NCBI GenBank assembly: GCA_021014325.1
Contig: CM037462.1
Location: 16,016,135-16,080,134 of the forward strand
Direction: 5' to 3'
DNA length: 64,000 nucleotides
Source: Plazaster borealis
Lineage: Eukaryota > Echinodermata > Asteroidea > Forcipulatida > Labidiasteridae
The notes under the pieces are model-generated. The model searched no databases. It worked only from the letters and a program-made list of their open reading frames with translations, and was not told where the DNA came from. The position numbers were made by a program, and so were the translations under genes. Position 1 is the stretch's first letter; each line of letters opens with the position of its first letter. Positions 41,890 to 64,000 of the stretch are shown in pieces.

Positions 41890-42078
41890 TGTAGGTCACT
41901 TAAATAGTAAAAAAATAGATCTATGTAAAATGTAGTTAATGATGGATACTCTGCATTGATGTGTGCACGTTTACATCTTACAGAAATTTCACAGCTCCTT
42001 CATCTGAAAAAAGAAAAAAGAAAAAATGTATTCATATGATTTAGAAGTGATAAGAGAAACTCAACGGTAAGGCCTAAT

Positions 42079-42548
42079 AAAAATAATTGTCTGTTTCCGG
42101 TAACCCGATCATCCGTGCAAAAACCTTGCGACCGTAAAATTTTTATCAATATTTGTAGCAAAATCTATTTAGAGAATAAAACATTTTGAATGCACATTTT
42201 GTGGAGATCAATATTCGTATCCACAATTCCGAGAATTCTGACAAGTTCGTACTATGATTTCTATATTTTGCCGGCGCAGCTCTGCAACAGGCATCAGCAC
42301 ATTTTATTTCTTAAGCTTATGACATGAATGATCACATAATACCTACCTCCAACATTTTGATGTAATTTTGGAAAAATTGGGATACTAAGACCCTGAAAAA
42401 AAGACATGCAGTTGAGTTAGGGGCCTGATATACTTTATGATATAAAAACTGAATATTTTGTTTTTCCAAAATAATTTTTTTTTGTCAAATAAAATGTTTT
42501 CCCACCCAAAATTTTCAGAGCATGTTACCGGAAACAAACAATTATTTG
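42079..42548. repeat. TIR element, AATAATTGTCTGTTTCCGGT ends
   Basis: AATAATTGTCTGTTTCCGGTAAC at the left pairs inverted with GTTACCGGAAACAAACAATTATT at the right over 23 positions with one mismatch. About 470 bp, no coding frame. Confidence 0.8.
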
Positions 42549-42669
42549 AATGGGATCGTCCAGTGTGGACCAACTCTCTGCATCTTTATTATTACAAAGA
42601 ACTTTAAATACATCTCACCAAGACAACCATTATCACTTGAACCTTTTCCCTTAAAGGAAACAGGGAAAC

Positions 42670-42995
42670 AGGGATCGAAATTTACACTGGACCACAGGCC
42701 CGAGGCCAGTGATCATAGCATCGGATCAGTAAACTCATGACTGGAAAAGTCTGGCGGTCTTGTGTTTTTGTTCAAATGTTGACATTTCAGTCCGATAATA
42801 TTATCTATTCAATTCTGTCGAGTATTGCAGAACACTTACCCATGATACAAATGAGATCAATCTTCGCTCTTAGTGCTTGTTCAAATTCAAACAGTTCAAA
42901 TGTTAGACTGTGTAGGCATTTTTCTTTCTCATTTCAATTCTGGTCTTGTAAAAAAATATTCTGGTCCAAGAAACATTTTGAGCTACAAGTCTTGA
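42670..42995 (+). repeat. CAGGGCTC element, copy with eroded 3' end
   Basis: Starts GGGATCGAAATTTACACTGG, carries AAAGTCTGGCGGTCTTGTG and TTCTGGTCCAAGAAACATTT; the usual AGCCCTG end is lost. Confidence 0.7.
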
Positions 42996-43424
42996 GGAAG
43001 TCCACCGGAGCAATGGTTTAAGTATACTGGATACCATGTCTTATCACTCGTTGAGAAGATGTAAAAGAAACCCATGTATTAACGAGCGCAATGTGCATTC
43101 TCTATTTGCATACCTCGTGCATGTAGGATGACCATTGACCAGGTTTGGTTCATGACTGAGAATATTAAACTGTCACCTCAAACTTGATGTTGCTAGGCTG
43201 TTGCTAAGCAATGCTTAGTGTTGCCGTTCAATATATTAGCGTTCAATCAATGTGCTGTATTCTTTGCTGACAACACTCGTGATTGGACGTTAGAACAAAG
43301 CCATTTTTTAGACATTATTAAACCATACAATAACAAATAATAGTTAAGTACCAGCATTTAGTTTAGTGCATTATGGATCACAGATCCCTCCATGTCTAAG
43401 CTACATGTATTTCTTAGACATATT

Positions 43425-43557
43425 AACCCCTTAGAGACCATACCGGCTGCAGGCGGCATATTGTATCAAAATGCCCATAGCGGCCGTAAACGGCTGCAAG
43501 ATCTGACCTATTTCCACTCAAACAAAGAGGTCAAAGTAAAGGACATGTCCTGAATTG
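43425..43557. repeat. Dispersed repeat disrupted by the foldback element
   Basis: CCCCTTAGAGACCATACCGG, AATGCCCATAGCGGCCGTAA and GAGGTCAAAGTAAAGGACAT relate it to 33055-33255 and, in reverse, to 2100-2240. The sequence continues after the foldback element at 44353. Confidence 0.65.
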
Positions 43558-44352
43558 GTTATGGGTCAACTCGGTCCGTAGTCAACTCGGTCCGAGTCAA
43601 CTCGGTCCGAAGTCAACTCGGTCCGAAGTCAACTCGGTCCGAAGTCATCTCGGTCCGAGGTTAACTCGGTCCGAGGTTAACTCGGTCCGAAGCCAACTCG
43701 GTCCAAAATTGTTTATAAGCACTATGCTTACTATGTATTCTAAAAAAGTACGTATCTTAAACACATAAAATAAATAATGTAGGACAATTAAGGAGAATGT
43801 TTGATTGAAAGTTATATTATAAACAAAACTTTCTAATAATAAATAATACAAAATAAAGAATACCAAATCTATTCTAATGATAAATATTTCATAAAAATTT
43901 AGAACCACAACTGAACTTAATTAGGCCTATCATTTTATAATAAAAAAAGGTATAATGTAAAAAATACAAGTAAAATTCCCTTACATAATAATAATAGAAA
44001 TTTTCCATACAAAAGAAAAAAAATGTCTTACACAAACTGCAAAGGAAAGTTCATTGTCTACCATTTTCTTTCATTTTAGTTTACTTAAATTATGCTTTAG
44101 AAAGTGGTCTTTTTGAACGGTGATTATTATTAATTTCTGAGTTACAGCGTTGAGATAAATCTGTCCCGCCACTTCCCCGTCAACCACACTTTATTTAATG
44201 TTTCGGACCGAGTTGACTTCGGACCGAGATGACTTCGGACCGACTTGACTTCGGACCGAGATGACTTCGGACCGAGATGACTTCAGACCGAGTTGACTTC
44301 GGACCGAGTTGACTCGGACCGAGTTGACCTCGGACCGAGTTGACCGGTACCC
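43558..44352. mobile_element. Foldback (TU-like) transposon with 9-bp target-site duplication
   Basis: 795 bp. Both ends consist of 16-bp tandem repeats (GTCAACTCGGTCCGAA), about eight copies at 43565-43713 and about nine inverted copies at 44203-44346, flanking an AT-rich middle of about 490 bp. CCTGAATTG occurs exactly at 43549-43557 and 44353-44361, directly outside the ends. TU elements of sea urchin and FB elements of Drosophila share this architecture. No transposase is present, so it would be nonautonomous. Confidence 0.88.
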
Positions 44353-46180
44353 CCTGAATTGACATATTGCCAATGTTTTCCATGTTTGCTATGACATTTC
44401 TAAAACATAACAAAATTTATGTTTCTTAATATTTGTTTTCTTTCTTTCCCACAGTGCCTTTCGGTCATTGTGCATAAACAACCAGGCGGTATTTGCGATA
44501 GACCTTGTTATAGCTAGATGTGTGTGTGGATTTCTGCAAGATTCGGAAAGCACCGAGTTCACAGAGCTTACCACACATTAGTTGCGATAATCGTAACCCT
44601 CCAGGTTATGATTATCGCATCTAAGCACACATCGGCAAAGGGAAAAAACAAAAATAGTAGACTTAAAATATGGTTGGATTTAATGTCTTTGCCCCATAGT
44701 AAGTTATACTTCTGCAAGTGCTAGGTGATCTTCTGAATAATGTCATATTCGTAACCCACCGTTCCCCACCGAGACCATCAGGAGAGTTACAATCATACAT
44801 GGAGGTGAATCATCTAATCCAAACCTACCCAAGAATATGCCTGCGGACAGTCGGCGCACATATATAGTAGTGTGGGGCAGTAGCCAGCAGCAGTACTACT
44901 GTTTTGTTCATTTATTTCCACAGTGTTATTTATACCATGTTCATCCTCCAGTGTCCGGTTTTCGATGTACTATGCCTTTTTCTTTGAATTGAAAAAAAAA
45001 TAATGATGCCATATATCAACTGATGCCCTAATTACCTTCCTTTGTTTATAAGAAGTAAGTAAAAATATATTAAAACTTGATAAACATTGAAACTTTCACA
45101 CCACGCACCGATCTTCGATGACTTCAATAGCGTCCCCGTGTTTTGAGTTTGACCTGTTTTCGAGGCAAACAAGAAAGTATGGTGTCCTGGTGAAGCCATA
45201 CGCAGAAGAAACATCTGCAGTGACTTCAAGTGTTCTGTGAGACGTTGTGTATGACTCTATAGCCAGCAGTTGTCTTCATTTATTCAAAATATTTTTTATT
45301 TAATTTTAAAAATTACGATGGTAATTTGCAAAAACTAAAAAAAAAAAAATTAAAAAAAAAGTGTCAATAAGTCTTGGCTTTCAAATCTGATTTTTAAAAA
45401 AGTTTTGAATCTTTTTATGTTTCTTAACATTTATAATAAAGCATATCAATAAACAGTACTATTTGAATCACCAAGCCAATGTTTAAATTTTAATGTTATT
45501 AATAATAAATGATATGAGGGTTTAAAAAAAGATTCTCCAGACTGTTAGAAAATGATATATGGCACATGGCTTCTTTAAGCCTCTGTATTTTTTTCCCCAG
45601 AATGCTCAGCAGAATTTTAAGTCACATGATTTTATCATCGTGAATTGTGAATTGAAAAATTGTTCGATGAAACTTTTTCGGCGGGCAAATTTTTTTTTAT
45701 GGCCCCGACAGTATGACATATTTTTGTACCTTGTAGAAATGCCTAAAATACCACACATTTTTGCAATACAAGTGCAACTTGCCAGTGGAGCCTCACATAA
45801 TTCTAAGTCAAAGGAGAGGAGACTCTTTGCTTGGCAAGTCAAACCACAAAAATTGTATCTAGGGACTGTTTACATCGCGCGCAGAGAGGTAAAAGATTTG
45901 CATCGATTTCAGGGACGCCCTGAAAACAGGACCTCCTACGGTATACCAAATAAGTATTTTATTTTATTTTATTAAATTATAAATGTGCAACCAAATGAAA
46001 ACTATTTTGAAGGAACCTTCAATTCATAAGACAGCATTAGTATTATCCATATGTCAAGAATAGAATGGACAGACAAATAACAGGACAGACGGTTATCTGA
46101 GCAGTATTAATATTATCTTCTTCCACGTCAGCACAGTTTAGAAATTGACAGTAATTGACTTATCATGCATGGCGGAACAA

Positions 46181-46543
46181 ACAACACAAAACAAATTTGA
46201 TCACTTTCATTTTCAAGAACATGAACTGAGGATCGGACTGTGTCCAAGGGTTCTACCCAATTTATTTTAAGTATGATTGATGGTATATCGATTATGAGGC
46301 CGATGCTATATACACTTTGGGTAATCTAATCTTGTTTGTTAACTTCTTGTCTTTTATCTAAAAAGTATAAACAACACAAAACAAATTTGATCACTTTCAT
46401 TTTCAAGAACATGAAGAGGGTCGGATTGTGTCCCAGATGATTGGTGGCAGATCGATTATGAGGCTGAGGCTATATAAACTTTGGGTAATCTAATCGTGTT
46501 TGTTAACTTCTTATCTGTTATCTAAAAAGTATATTTATATAAC
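46181..46543. repeat. 190-bp tandem duplication upstream of POLR2E
   Basis: ACAACACAAAACAAATTTGA begins at 46181 and 46371. The copies share CACTTTCATTTTCAAGAACA, ATCGATTATGAGGC and CTTTGGGTAATCTAATC, with small indels. It lies 0.56-0.92 kb before the POLR2E start codon and could hold regulatory sites; no factor is assigned. Confidence 0.85.
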
Positions 46544-47104
46544 AACAAACGGACTAACCAAGTTCCAGCAATCAGCTCAACACACGGAATCCCAGCAACA
46601 ACGCACACAAAAAGTGAGCTACCATAAAATGTGTATAGCGCCCTCAATATGTGAGCAGAATCAATGCTCTTTATAAAAGTGTGTAGTACAAAAGTGGACA
46701 AATTAATAAATTGATAAACTTCTATGTAATAAACGAAATTTATTTAAAATGTCCAAATAGTCGTGTTAAATTAATACAAATTATACGTGAAGAATAATTT
46801 GATCGTCTTGATGGATTTATTTTGAAATGTGGGTTTAATTATAGAGTATTAGTATATTTTTTTTAAAGACAATTCATTTTGGTACATTATCGAGCTGAGA
46901 CGAAGTGAAATATAGTCGGGTGCTGTCAATGAGGAAAAAATAGATTCCCAAATGTTCGTATGGGAGACAGGACACCTTTGCAGTGTTATCGCATTCACAT
47001 AGAGCTCACCATAACTCGTTGGTAGTCATGTGCTACTTTGTCGCGCACATAAATGATTGATAAATACCTCTTGTTTTACATTTTCCCATCATAAATCATA
47101 CAAA

Positions 47105-54744
<7,640 letters not shown>

Positions 54745-55061
54745 GGAAGAATGTGATGAAGAATCAGCATCTTCTCTTTCTCCTTGCAAGAAATTCTTGG
54801 AATGCCATTATTTCTGTAGACCGATCCATACGCGCAAGTGCTGCACGCCGCCCCGCCATTGCTTGGACTCTGGCAGCACAAGATTTTGTACACAAAGACA
54901 TGAGGAAACTCTTTTCCTTTTTACTTTTATGTGAATTGGGCGTCTTGCTCAAAGATCGGTCTATAAAGCCTCCATTCAACCGTGACCTGTAAATTTACTG
55001 GTTATTTTGTAAACTAGCTTGATCTTCTTTGTATTATAAAATTTGGACCCCCAAACTTTAC

Positions 55062-55454
55062 TCAAAGGTAATATACAGGATTGGTAAGGATAAAAAACAT
55101 AATTGTTTAATTTTGGTCTGCAAGATTACTGATTATGTTTGAAGTTCATACGAGAACCATTTTTTCTGCAAAATATTTCCCTCTGAAATGAAGTAATATT
55201 CAAGAAAACTGTTTCTGAAAACATTACAATAGCGCAACAGCTGATTTCGTTTGTTACAACCAAAATTAAGAACAGTGTGTTGACATGCTGAAAATTGTGC
55301 ATGGTTTTTCACTTTTTTTCTCCTGACTCGCACAACAGATTGAGCCCAAGTTTTCATAGGTTTGTTATTTCGTGTATATGGTTGATCACACAAAACATGA
55401 ACACTGTCAGCGACTATTTTGTCAGCTCCACCAATTCTGTATAATACCATTTAT
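55062..55454. repeat. MITE, TTTAAAGG family, subfamily 2
   Basis: CAAAGGTAATATACAGGATT at the left and ATTCTGTATAATACCATTTA at the right; the interior (TGCTGAAAATTGTGCATGGT, TCTCCTGACTCGCACAACAG) matches 30009-30362. Confidence 0.75.
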
Positions 55455-55702
55455 TTTTAGTCTAGTTTGTTCAAATCTACTTTCCATTTATTGTCGGTCT
55501 TAAAAAGTAGGGCTTTTTTATGAATGGTGAAGATTCAGTGTTTACCTTCAATTTTGTTGTCAACCCTCCTGCTGTTGTGGTTTTTAATCAGTGTACAGTT
55601 TTTTTGTTATAAGAATCTTGGCCTTTTGATGATGTGAGTGTTGGCCTGCTGTGGAGGATGTTGAAGAGGTGTTGCCTTCTTGAAGATAAACAGAATCATT
55701 GA

Positions 55703-56107
55703 TTTAAAAGGGTTTGGGTACTTTTTGTATGACACAAAACACAATGTCCACAGATTTACATTAAACTTACACGGTTGGAAGATAAAGATGGTAAAAAGCT
55801 TCCCTTAAAATATTACTTGCTGAGGTGCTGTAGTTTTTGCGAAATGAGTAAAACAATGTCACAAAAATAATTTTCGTCTCGGGAGACGAACATTATTTTA
55901 GCATGTACAACGTATTTACCAGTACTGGTATTTACGCGACTCACCTGAAAACATCGCTCTGTGATTTTCACCTTTTTTTCTCAAAAACTTGACGACTAAT
56001 GAAGCTGAAACTTCTACAGGTATATTATATTACATACATCTTCATTCACAGTGAGTAGGGATTCAGGTCATGGCCAAAAAATTGATCTACAAAAGGTACC
56101 CAAACCT
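55703..56107. repeat. MITE, TTTAAAGG-like, GGTTTGGGTACTTTTTG ends
   Basis: AAGGGTTTGGGTACTTTTTG at the left and CAAAAGGTACCCAAACCTCA at the right are inverted. The centre at 55867-55897 is a palindrome around TTCGTCTCGGGAGACGAA. Confidence 0.8.
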
Positions 56108-57045
56108 CATGTTAAAATGATACTCTTTCAGAGCGAAAACAACTTCAAACGAGAACTCATTGGATGTAAACAAGAAAATAGGTCTGTACTAAGAGACTAA
56201 ATTCAACAAACAAATTTGTTGGTAGCCAATGAGAGAAAGTTTGATTTAATATCATGGACATTCAGGAATAAACTATAGAATCCTGGTTAAAAGAATACAA
56301 ATTAATATTTTTGAAATGTGACATCTTCGGATGTTTTTGGATGTTAACAAATTTTGCAATGGAAGAATATTAAAAACAATGGCATTGTATAACATTTTAA
56401 CGTGAAGTTAGGACTTTTTTCCCCACTTGTATTAGGGCTCTATCTGTTGTAAACTGAGTGCATCACAAAACTGAATTTGACCTCGTAGCCCCTCTTTAAT
56501 TACCAACAAAACTAAGTGAGGTTTGAGTTGCTGGTTGTGTTCTTCAACCCTCCTCTTTACTTGTAATTGATTATTCACCCAAACATAATCTTAAAATAAT
56601 TGTTTGTAATATAATATTAAAACACCCCCAGGCCATACCTGTGACAGCAGTAGCGGGGGGGGAGCCGTTTTACGTGGCTGTACACAGACTAAATACAGGG
56701 GGACTGTTAAATAAACGGATTGCAAGCAAAGGAGAATTTGCATTTTTTCAAATGATTGCAAATCTTTAAAGGGCAAATTCCTTCATATCCAGCTGCAACC
56801 TGCAAGATCTTTTTGTTTATATCATGTCACTTTGTAAGGAAAAGAAAGAGAGTTGACAAAATTGTAAATTTATATTGTAATACAAACTCTGGGTTGACGT
56901 TTCACCTTTCTCCGTTTTTATGATGATGTATGGATCCAAAACACAGCTGCTTGTACACATCATTGTAATACATTATTGAATTTCCAACTGGAAATATAAA
57001 ATAAAACATTTAACGTAACTGAAAGGAAGTTTGTCTTTCATTTTA

Positions 57046-57178
57046 TTATTTTGATAAAATAGAATTAGCTGTTGCAAACTACTTACCAACCAAAAGGAGC
57101 TATGGTATAAATGCAAAAAAATAGTTAATGGCCTGACGTTTCGACCCTAGCAGAGTCTTTCTCGAAGGCTAAATGACA
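57046..57178 (-). repeat. Retroelement fragment with GAAAC motif
   Basis: Minus-strand order: TTAGCCTTCGAGAAAGAC, TCTGCTAGGGTCGAAACGTC, AGGCCATTAACTATTTTTTT, then the segment shared with 5885 and 31380. GACTCT-GCT-AGGGTC can form a six-pair hairpin immediately before GAAAC. Confidence 0.5.
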
Positions 57179-58993
57179 ACAACATGAACAGGTTTTATTT
57201 ATTTTTATTAACAAACTTCTTTTGTGGTAATTGCTTGTTTGAAATGTTGCGTGCATAAAAAATTATTGCATCAAATAATCGTAATGACAAAGGAAGTACT
57301 GGTACCTACCTAAGCGATAAAATTAAAATGTTTTTATGTATATTTTGTCTTCATTGTAAGCTTGATTATTTAAAGAAACATACTTCCCCCATTGAAGTGA
57401 GCTCTTAAAATAATTGCAAGAACTCCTTCCCCTTTTGTGTGAATTTATAGACGGGGTTAAAAGAAATTGATCTTATTTCCTTCCGCCATGATTAATTATG
57501 GAGGAAGGAAAATAACATAAAAATATATCAGATGTACATTTGCAAGTGGGTTATCATCTTCCAACCCCTCGGGTTTTGGCGGGACAGAGACTGGACACCA
57601 CGTAAATTGGCGGCTGTTTATTTTCCGGAGGGTATTTATTTTTTTCGAAGGAAGCCACAATAATTGGGAATGGCCTGTGCTTGTATAGCGTTCCATTATT
57701 TGGGTTCTATTTTTAAAGCATACAAAAGTCGAGCACCCGAGCAAAAAATATACACGTTTGTCAGAAATTGCAGGTGAATCTAGTATACAGTTTCAATTGT
57801 TCTTTTTGTCGAGGTCTACAAGCCGGAAATGTTTGTCAACCATCTGCCTTTGTTTAAATTTCATGTTTGACTCGTCTAAAACAAACAGCCCAATTAATTA
57901 TGAATATGGTTCAACATCGTGAAATATTTTCCAAGTGAAGGACCTTGATTATAGTTCCAATGATTACATTTCCAAATGTTTACATTTCCTTCGTCTAAAA
58001 TAATATACAGATGTACTTCGTGATAAATTATGCCATATTTGTTTCATAGTGGAGCCATGCATTGTGTTTTGTTGATTGTTTCTTTGTACAATAGACAAAT
58101 ACAACAATGAACGTGGAAGTGACCTCGTCACTGCTCTTGAATTTCTTTATTCTCCCAAATTACGCGGGAAATTTTATATCACAAATATTGCAAAGGCTGT
58201 TTGCATTGTCCAACGCCAGTCTGATGTCGGGCGCTGGTCAATTTGCCCGCAATTACGCATGTCCATTATTACCCGTACACGCGCGCTACGTGGAGTGACC
58301 CTTACAGTATGGACAAAAGGTTTTATGTTAAATTTACGCCATCGGTCAATCACCAACGGTCGATTATAATGCTTTTTAATAATCAAATACTATGTCGGAT
58401 AATTGATCGATTTATTAACAGACCATCTACTGTATAATGTAGGCAGCCTTTACGGCATCACGGGAGCAGCGGGTGACCCCGGCACAGTCTCTGCCGGGTA
58501 TAAGTGCTCATATCCACCCCTCTAGGGATGCAGCCGTGGCGGCGCCCTGCTTATCAACCCTTTCTCTATGATCAACCTACGCTTTCTTCTGACTAAAGCG
58601 AGGGCCCATTGGCCCGTGAAATCTGTACGTTTATGAAATAATTCAACTTATTTCGTTAGTATGCAAATAGCAGACGACTGTGTTTTCTGCGCGTGTGGGT
58701 ATATGTCCCAATATAAATAACCTTGAATGAACATCGTCGATGACCTTTGAACCTTGTAATTAGTTAATTGGCGGGTATCTTCAGTGATTGAGTTTCAATA
58801 TTATATTATTTCAGTTTTCATGCTAGAATATTAATTTTTTGAACGGACCCAGTTTCAGTAATCACACAATGATCGGTTTGATATATCAGTTATATAATTG
58901 TGTCTACCCTCTTGTTTGTTTATTTATCATTATAAATATTTTTAACAAGAAGTTCAACCGGCAAAAGGAGGAAATTACAAGAGAGCCAAAGCC

Positions 58994-59228
58994 CACGTCG
59001 CCCACAGAGGGCGTGTGACAAATTATTATAATGAGGCGTCCTCATTTTATCTCACTTATTATTGCGTAATAATCCTTCTACCGCCACTGATAATATCAAT
59101 CAAAAAGTGTTGCCCTCCCACAGAGGGCGTGTGACAAATTATTATAATGAGGCGTCCTCATTATCTCACTTATTATTGCGTAATAATCCTTCTACCGCCA
59201 CTGATAATAGTAATCAAAAAGTGTTGTA
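58994..59228. repeat. Tandem duplication of about 110 bp with bZIP-like sites
   Basis: CCCACAGAGGGCGTGTGACA occurs at 58999 and 59119. The copies differ by a few bases and one small deletion. Each contains TTATTGCGTAATAATCC, whose TTGCGTAA core matches C/EBP and PAR-bZIP type sites, and CGCCACTGATAATA. It lies 2.2-2.5 kb upstream of ZSWIM. Confidence 0.85.
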
Positions 59229-59300
59229 TTTAACATTGACTGTTATCCTCACATTTTGGTCTGATTACAGACATTAATGACATCACCATGTACGTAAGAA

Positions 59301-59683
59301 CAGTAGCGTAACTAACGGGGGGCACGGGGGCACGTGCCACCCCACCCCCAATTGATGTCCGTGCCCCGTGGGTGCCCCTCCCCTTGATATTTTGAACTTT
59401 TGGGATTGGACATTTCCATAGTAAAATGTTTTATTTTATACGCTCTTAAATAATGTCAATGTTTTTAAAATTATGTTTCCATTCCCTTGCAGAAAATGTA
59501 TTTGTTTTTACACTCACGCCAGATTATCTTATAAAAAAACCGTAAATAAAATTTTAAAAGGTCATGAAAAGAGGGCTTGTTTAAGAAAAAGGCAAACGGA
59601 AACTTGGCTAGAAGTGCCCCCCTAGAAAAAATGGTGCACCCCCTTGTGTCCCCCTAAAATGTTACCCTAGTTACGGCGATGCG
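59301..59683. repeat. TIR element, possible hAT-type MITE
   Basis: CAGTAGCGTAACTAACGGGG at the left and CCTAGTTACGGCGATG at the right are roughly inverted. CAG-NGGCGTA-type ends with G-rich subterminal sequence are common in hAT elements. No clear 8-bp target duplication was found. Confidence 0.5.
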
Positions 59684-61382
59684 TATGGATGCCCTGGAAT
59701 TACTTTGACATGGGAAACCAGTAGCGATAAACATTTAATTTTCGAGCGGGAAACTTTATATATAGTATCTTTTTGCAGCGTTCCCTGATTGTCTTTGATA
59801 ACGCGATAAAAACATCAACATGTTATTATTTCGAAAGGCAAATGGTTCGTGTATTCCTTTTTTTAGGGTGAACAATAATTCTACATTTGGGTAAATCATG
59901 GAGGTCTATTTCTACCTCCATGTGTAAAGGTTTTCCCTCATGAGGATTGATGGAAACGTGGGTGTTTTAATAGAAGTAACGAGCGTCTAAAATGATTGAA
60001 TTTGAGTGAACGAGTAAACATCCATTAACATAATATATTGTTGCAGGAGGAGCAATTATTAAAGATGATATAAAAAAAAAATTGTTTGCATTTTGTTATC
60101 ATTCATATATTTTGTTCATGTCAAATTGTTTTTTGTTGTTCTATACCTTCTACCTCCATGTTCTCACCAGCCCCCACCCTTCCGTGCCGCCAGCCGTCCA
60201 AACATATCCCGCAGTCATGATCAATGGAACAAGGAAGATGCATTGGATGGAAATTTTAAAAAAAAATGTACCCCACTGATTGTAATTAATCCTAATGCAA
60301 ACTCCTGTCCGTTGAGTCGTCGAGTAAACAACTCTGTTATCAAGTCATAAACAGTTACAAAATAACAAGAGGGACTCCATTCCGTGTTTATTCGACTCAT
60401 TTCACGGTCAGTTTAATCACCGGAGAGAAGCAAAAGTTTCACAATCCCACAGACCCCGTCATCAATGCAAGCTTTTTCCTCGGAGCAATCGATGTTCAAA
60501 TACCAAGGCTCACGATAATCATAAAACCACAAAAGGCAAAGCCCTGAAATAACTGACCAACATTGAAAGAAGGGATTTATAAAGGATTGCATTCGAGTAT
60601 ACTGAGGTTTGGGTTTTAGAGTGGGGGGAGGCGTCACCATGCTATTATCAGTATAGACCAGGCAAACATGCTTGCCGTTCTATCCGGAGAAGGGAGGCCC
60701 AAAGGCCCACAGTACCTCTATAGCTGCACAAATAAAACCCGCACGGCAAAAATGACGATCGAAAGAAGGAATTAAAATGCGGGTTCTTTCTTAGTGAATT
60801 CCTCCATTGAAGCAGCGGCGCGAGGGTCTTGAATGGAAGCTGAGTCCCACAAGCTTTGCTCCCAGCTGTACATGGGTCGTTCTTCGTGTGAAGAAGTCCA
60901 TCAGTGCCAAACCACGTATACGTGTTCACACATTCTAATCGAAGCCGTCCATTATTTCAGTCCAGATGAGCAAGCCTTGGGATCTTTTCCATTTTCCCTT
61001 ATCTAGACCCTCCATCCTTCCTCGCCACAACGCTAGAAAAAACCTTCACATCCGTTCCTACCAGCATCAATAAACATTCCCATTTCGTAAGAACCTTTTT
61101 ACTTTCCACTGGTAGTTTGGCCAGATTGGAAAAAATCAGGAAGACAAAAAAGGCCCTGCTGTCAATAATCATCGTCGGTAAAAAAAAAGAAACCTGCAGA
61201 AATAAATTGATGATCTTTGAACGGATGGCCTTTCGCGAACCCCTATAAGCTCAAAAGACACCCACAACAAAAGTTCCAATTGTCAACACAAGGTGTGAGG
61301 ACTGCACACGACCACATTGACATCTAAGGAAAGCCGACAGCGGCTTTGATTGTTATTTATATATGCTAATAAGCTTAATTGA

Positions 61383-64000
<2,618 letters not shown>

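Larger units (their letters stand above)
41890..47104. other. Intergenic region between TTC39 and POLR2E
   Basis: Divergent intergenic space of 5.2 kb that should hold both promoters. It contains a MITE (42079), a CAGGGCTC element (42670), the foldback transposon (43558) and a 190-bp tandem duplication (46181). Stretches 42990-43420, 44370-46140 and 46550-47100 show no feature I can name. A 138-codon frame at 45559-45975 has no recognisable motif. Confidence 0.5.

Noticed and set aside
45559..45975. 138-residue ORF as a gene
   Set aside because: AT-rich, no recognisable domain, no splice or promoter context and composition typical of the intergenic DNA. Kept only as an unassigned frame.
58076..58440. 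Coding exon upstream of ZSWIM
   Set aside because: Two overlapping frames of 60-100 codons exist, but neither has a known motif or convincing splice sites.

Overview
The window looks like a piece of an animal nuclear genome, most likely an echinoderm (a sea star or relative; this is inference). The reasons are GT-AG introns, AT-rich DNA packed with short interspersed and inverted-repeat elements, tRNA-derived SINEs, several decayed non-LTR retrotransposon tails, and a foldback element resembling the TU elements described from sea urchin. Most long open frames are chance frames inside repeats. I assembled the real genes exon by exon from splice sites, reading frame and family resemblance.

Three protein-coding genes are supported. 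(1) Minus strand, 41,889 to 4,886: a TTC39A/B-type tetratricopeptide protein (Iml2/TTC39 family). It has 15 coding exons giving a 610-residue product, and a second candidate first exon at 36,170-36,076 that splices in phase to exon 3 and would give a 619-residue isoform. (2) Plus strand, 47,105-54,744: POLR2E (RPB5/RPABC1), the shared RNA polymerase I/II/III subunit, complete in seven exons and 211 residues. (3) Plus strand, from 61,458 to beyond the right edge: the first exon of a ZSWIM4/5/6-type SWIM zinc-finger protein, with the start of a long first intron. TTC39 and POLR2E are divergent with about 5.2 kb between their start codons. POLR2E and ZSWIM are in tandem with about 6.7 kb between them. 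I see no functional pathway linking the three.

Layout: 1-4,885 is the 3' flank of TTC39, with inverted-repeat elements and SINEs. 4,886-41,889 is TTC39, whose introns hold five minisatellite arrays or clusters (24-, 126-, 61- and 32-bp units and a degenerate AT-rich one), at least seven copies of one MITE family, five copies of another TIR element of about 400 bp, and many SINE and LINE remnants, several nested in each other. 41,890-47,104 is intergenic and contains a 795-bp foldback transposon with intact 9-bp target-site duplications. 47,105-54,744 is POLR2E with two SINEs and a 50-bp minisatellite in its introns. 54,745-61,457 is 3' flank plus the upstream region of ZSWIM, with duplicated blocks that may be regulatory.

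No bacterial operon, CRISPR array, rRNA or intact tRNA gene is present. The most notable observations are the phase-compatible alternative first exon of TTC39, two small duplications that copied TTC39 splice-site regions, the foldback element with its target duplication, a MITE family whose central hairpin differs from copy to copy, and repeats that abut 5' splice sites.
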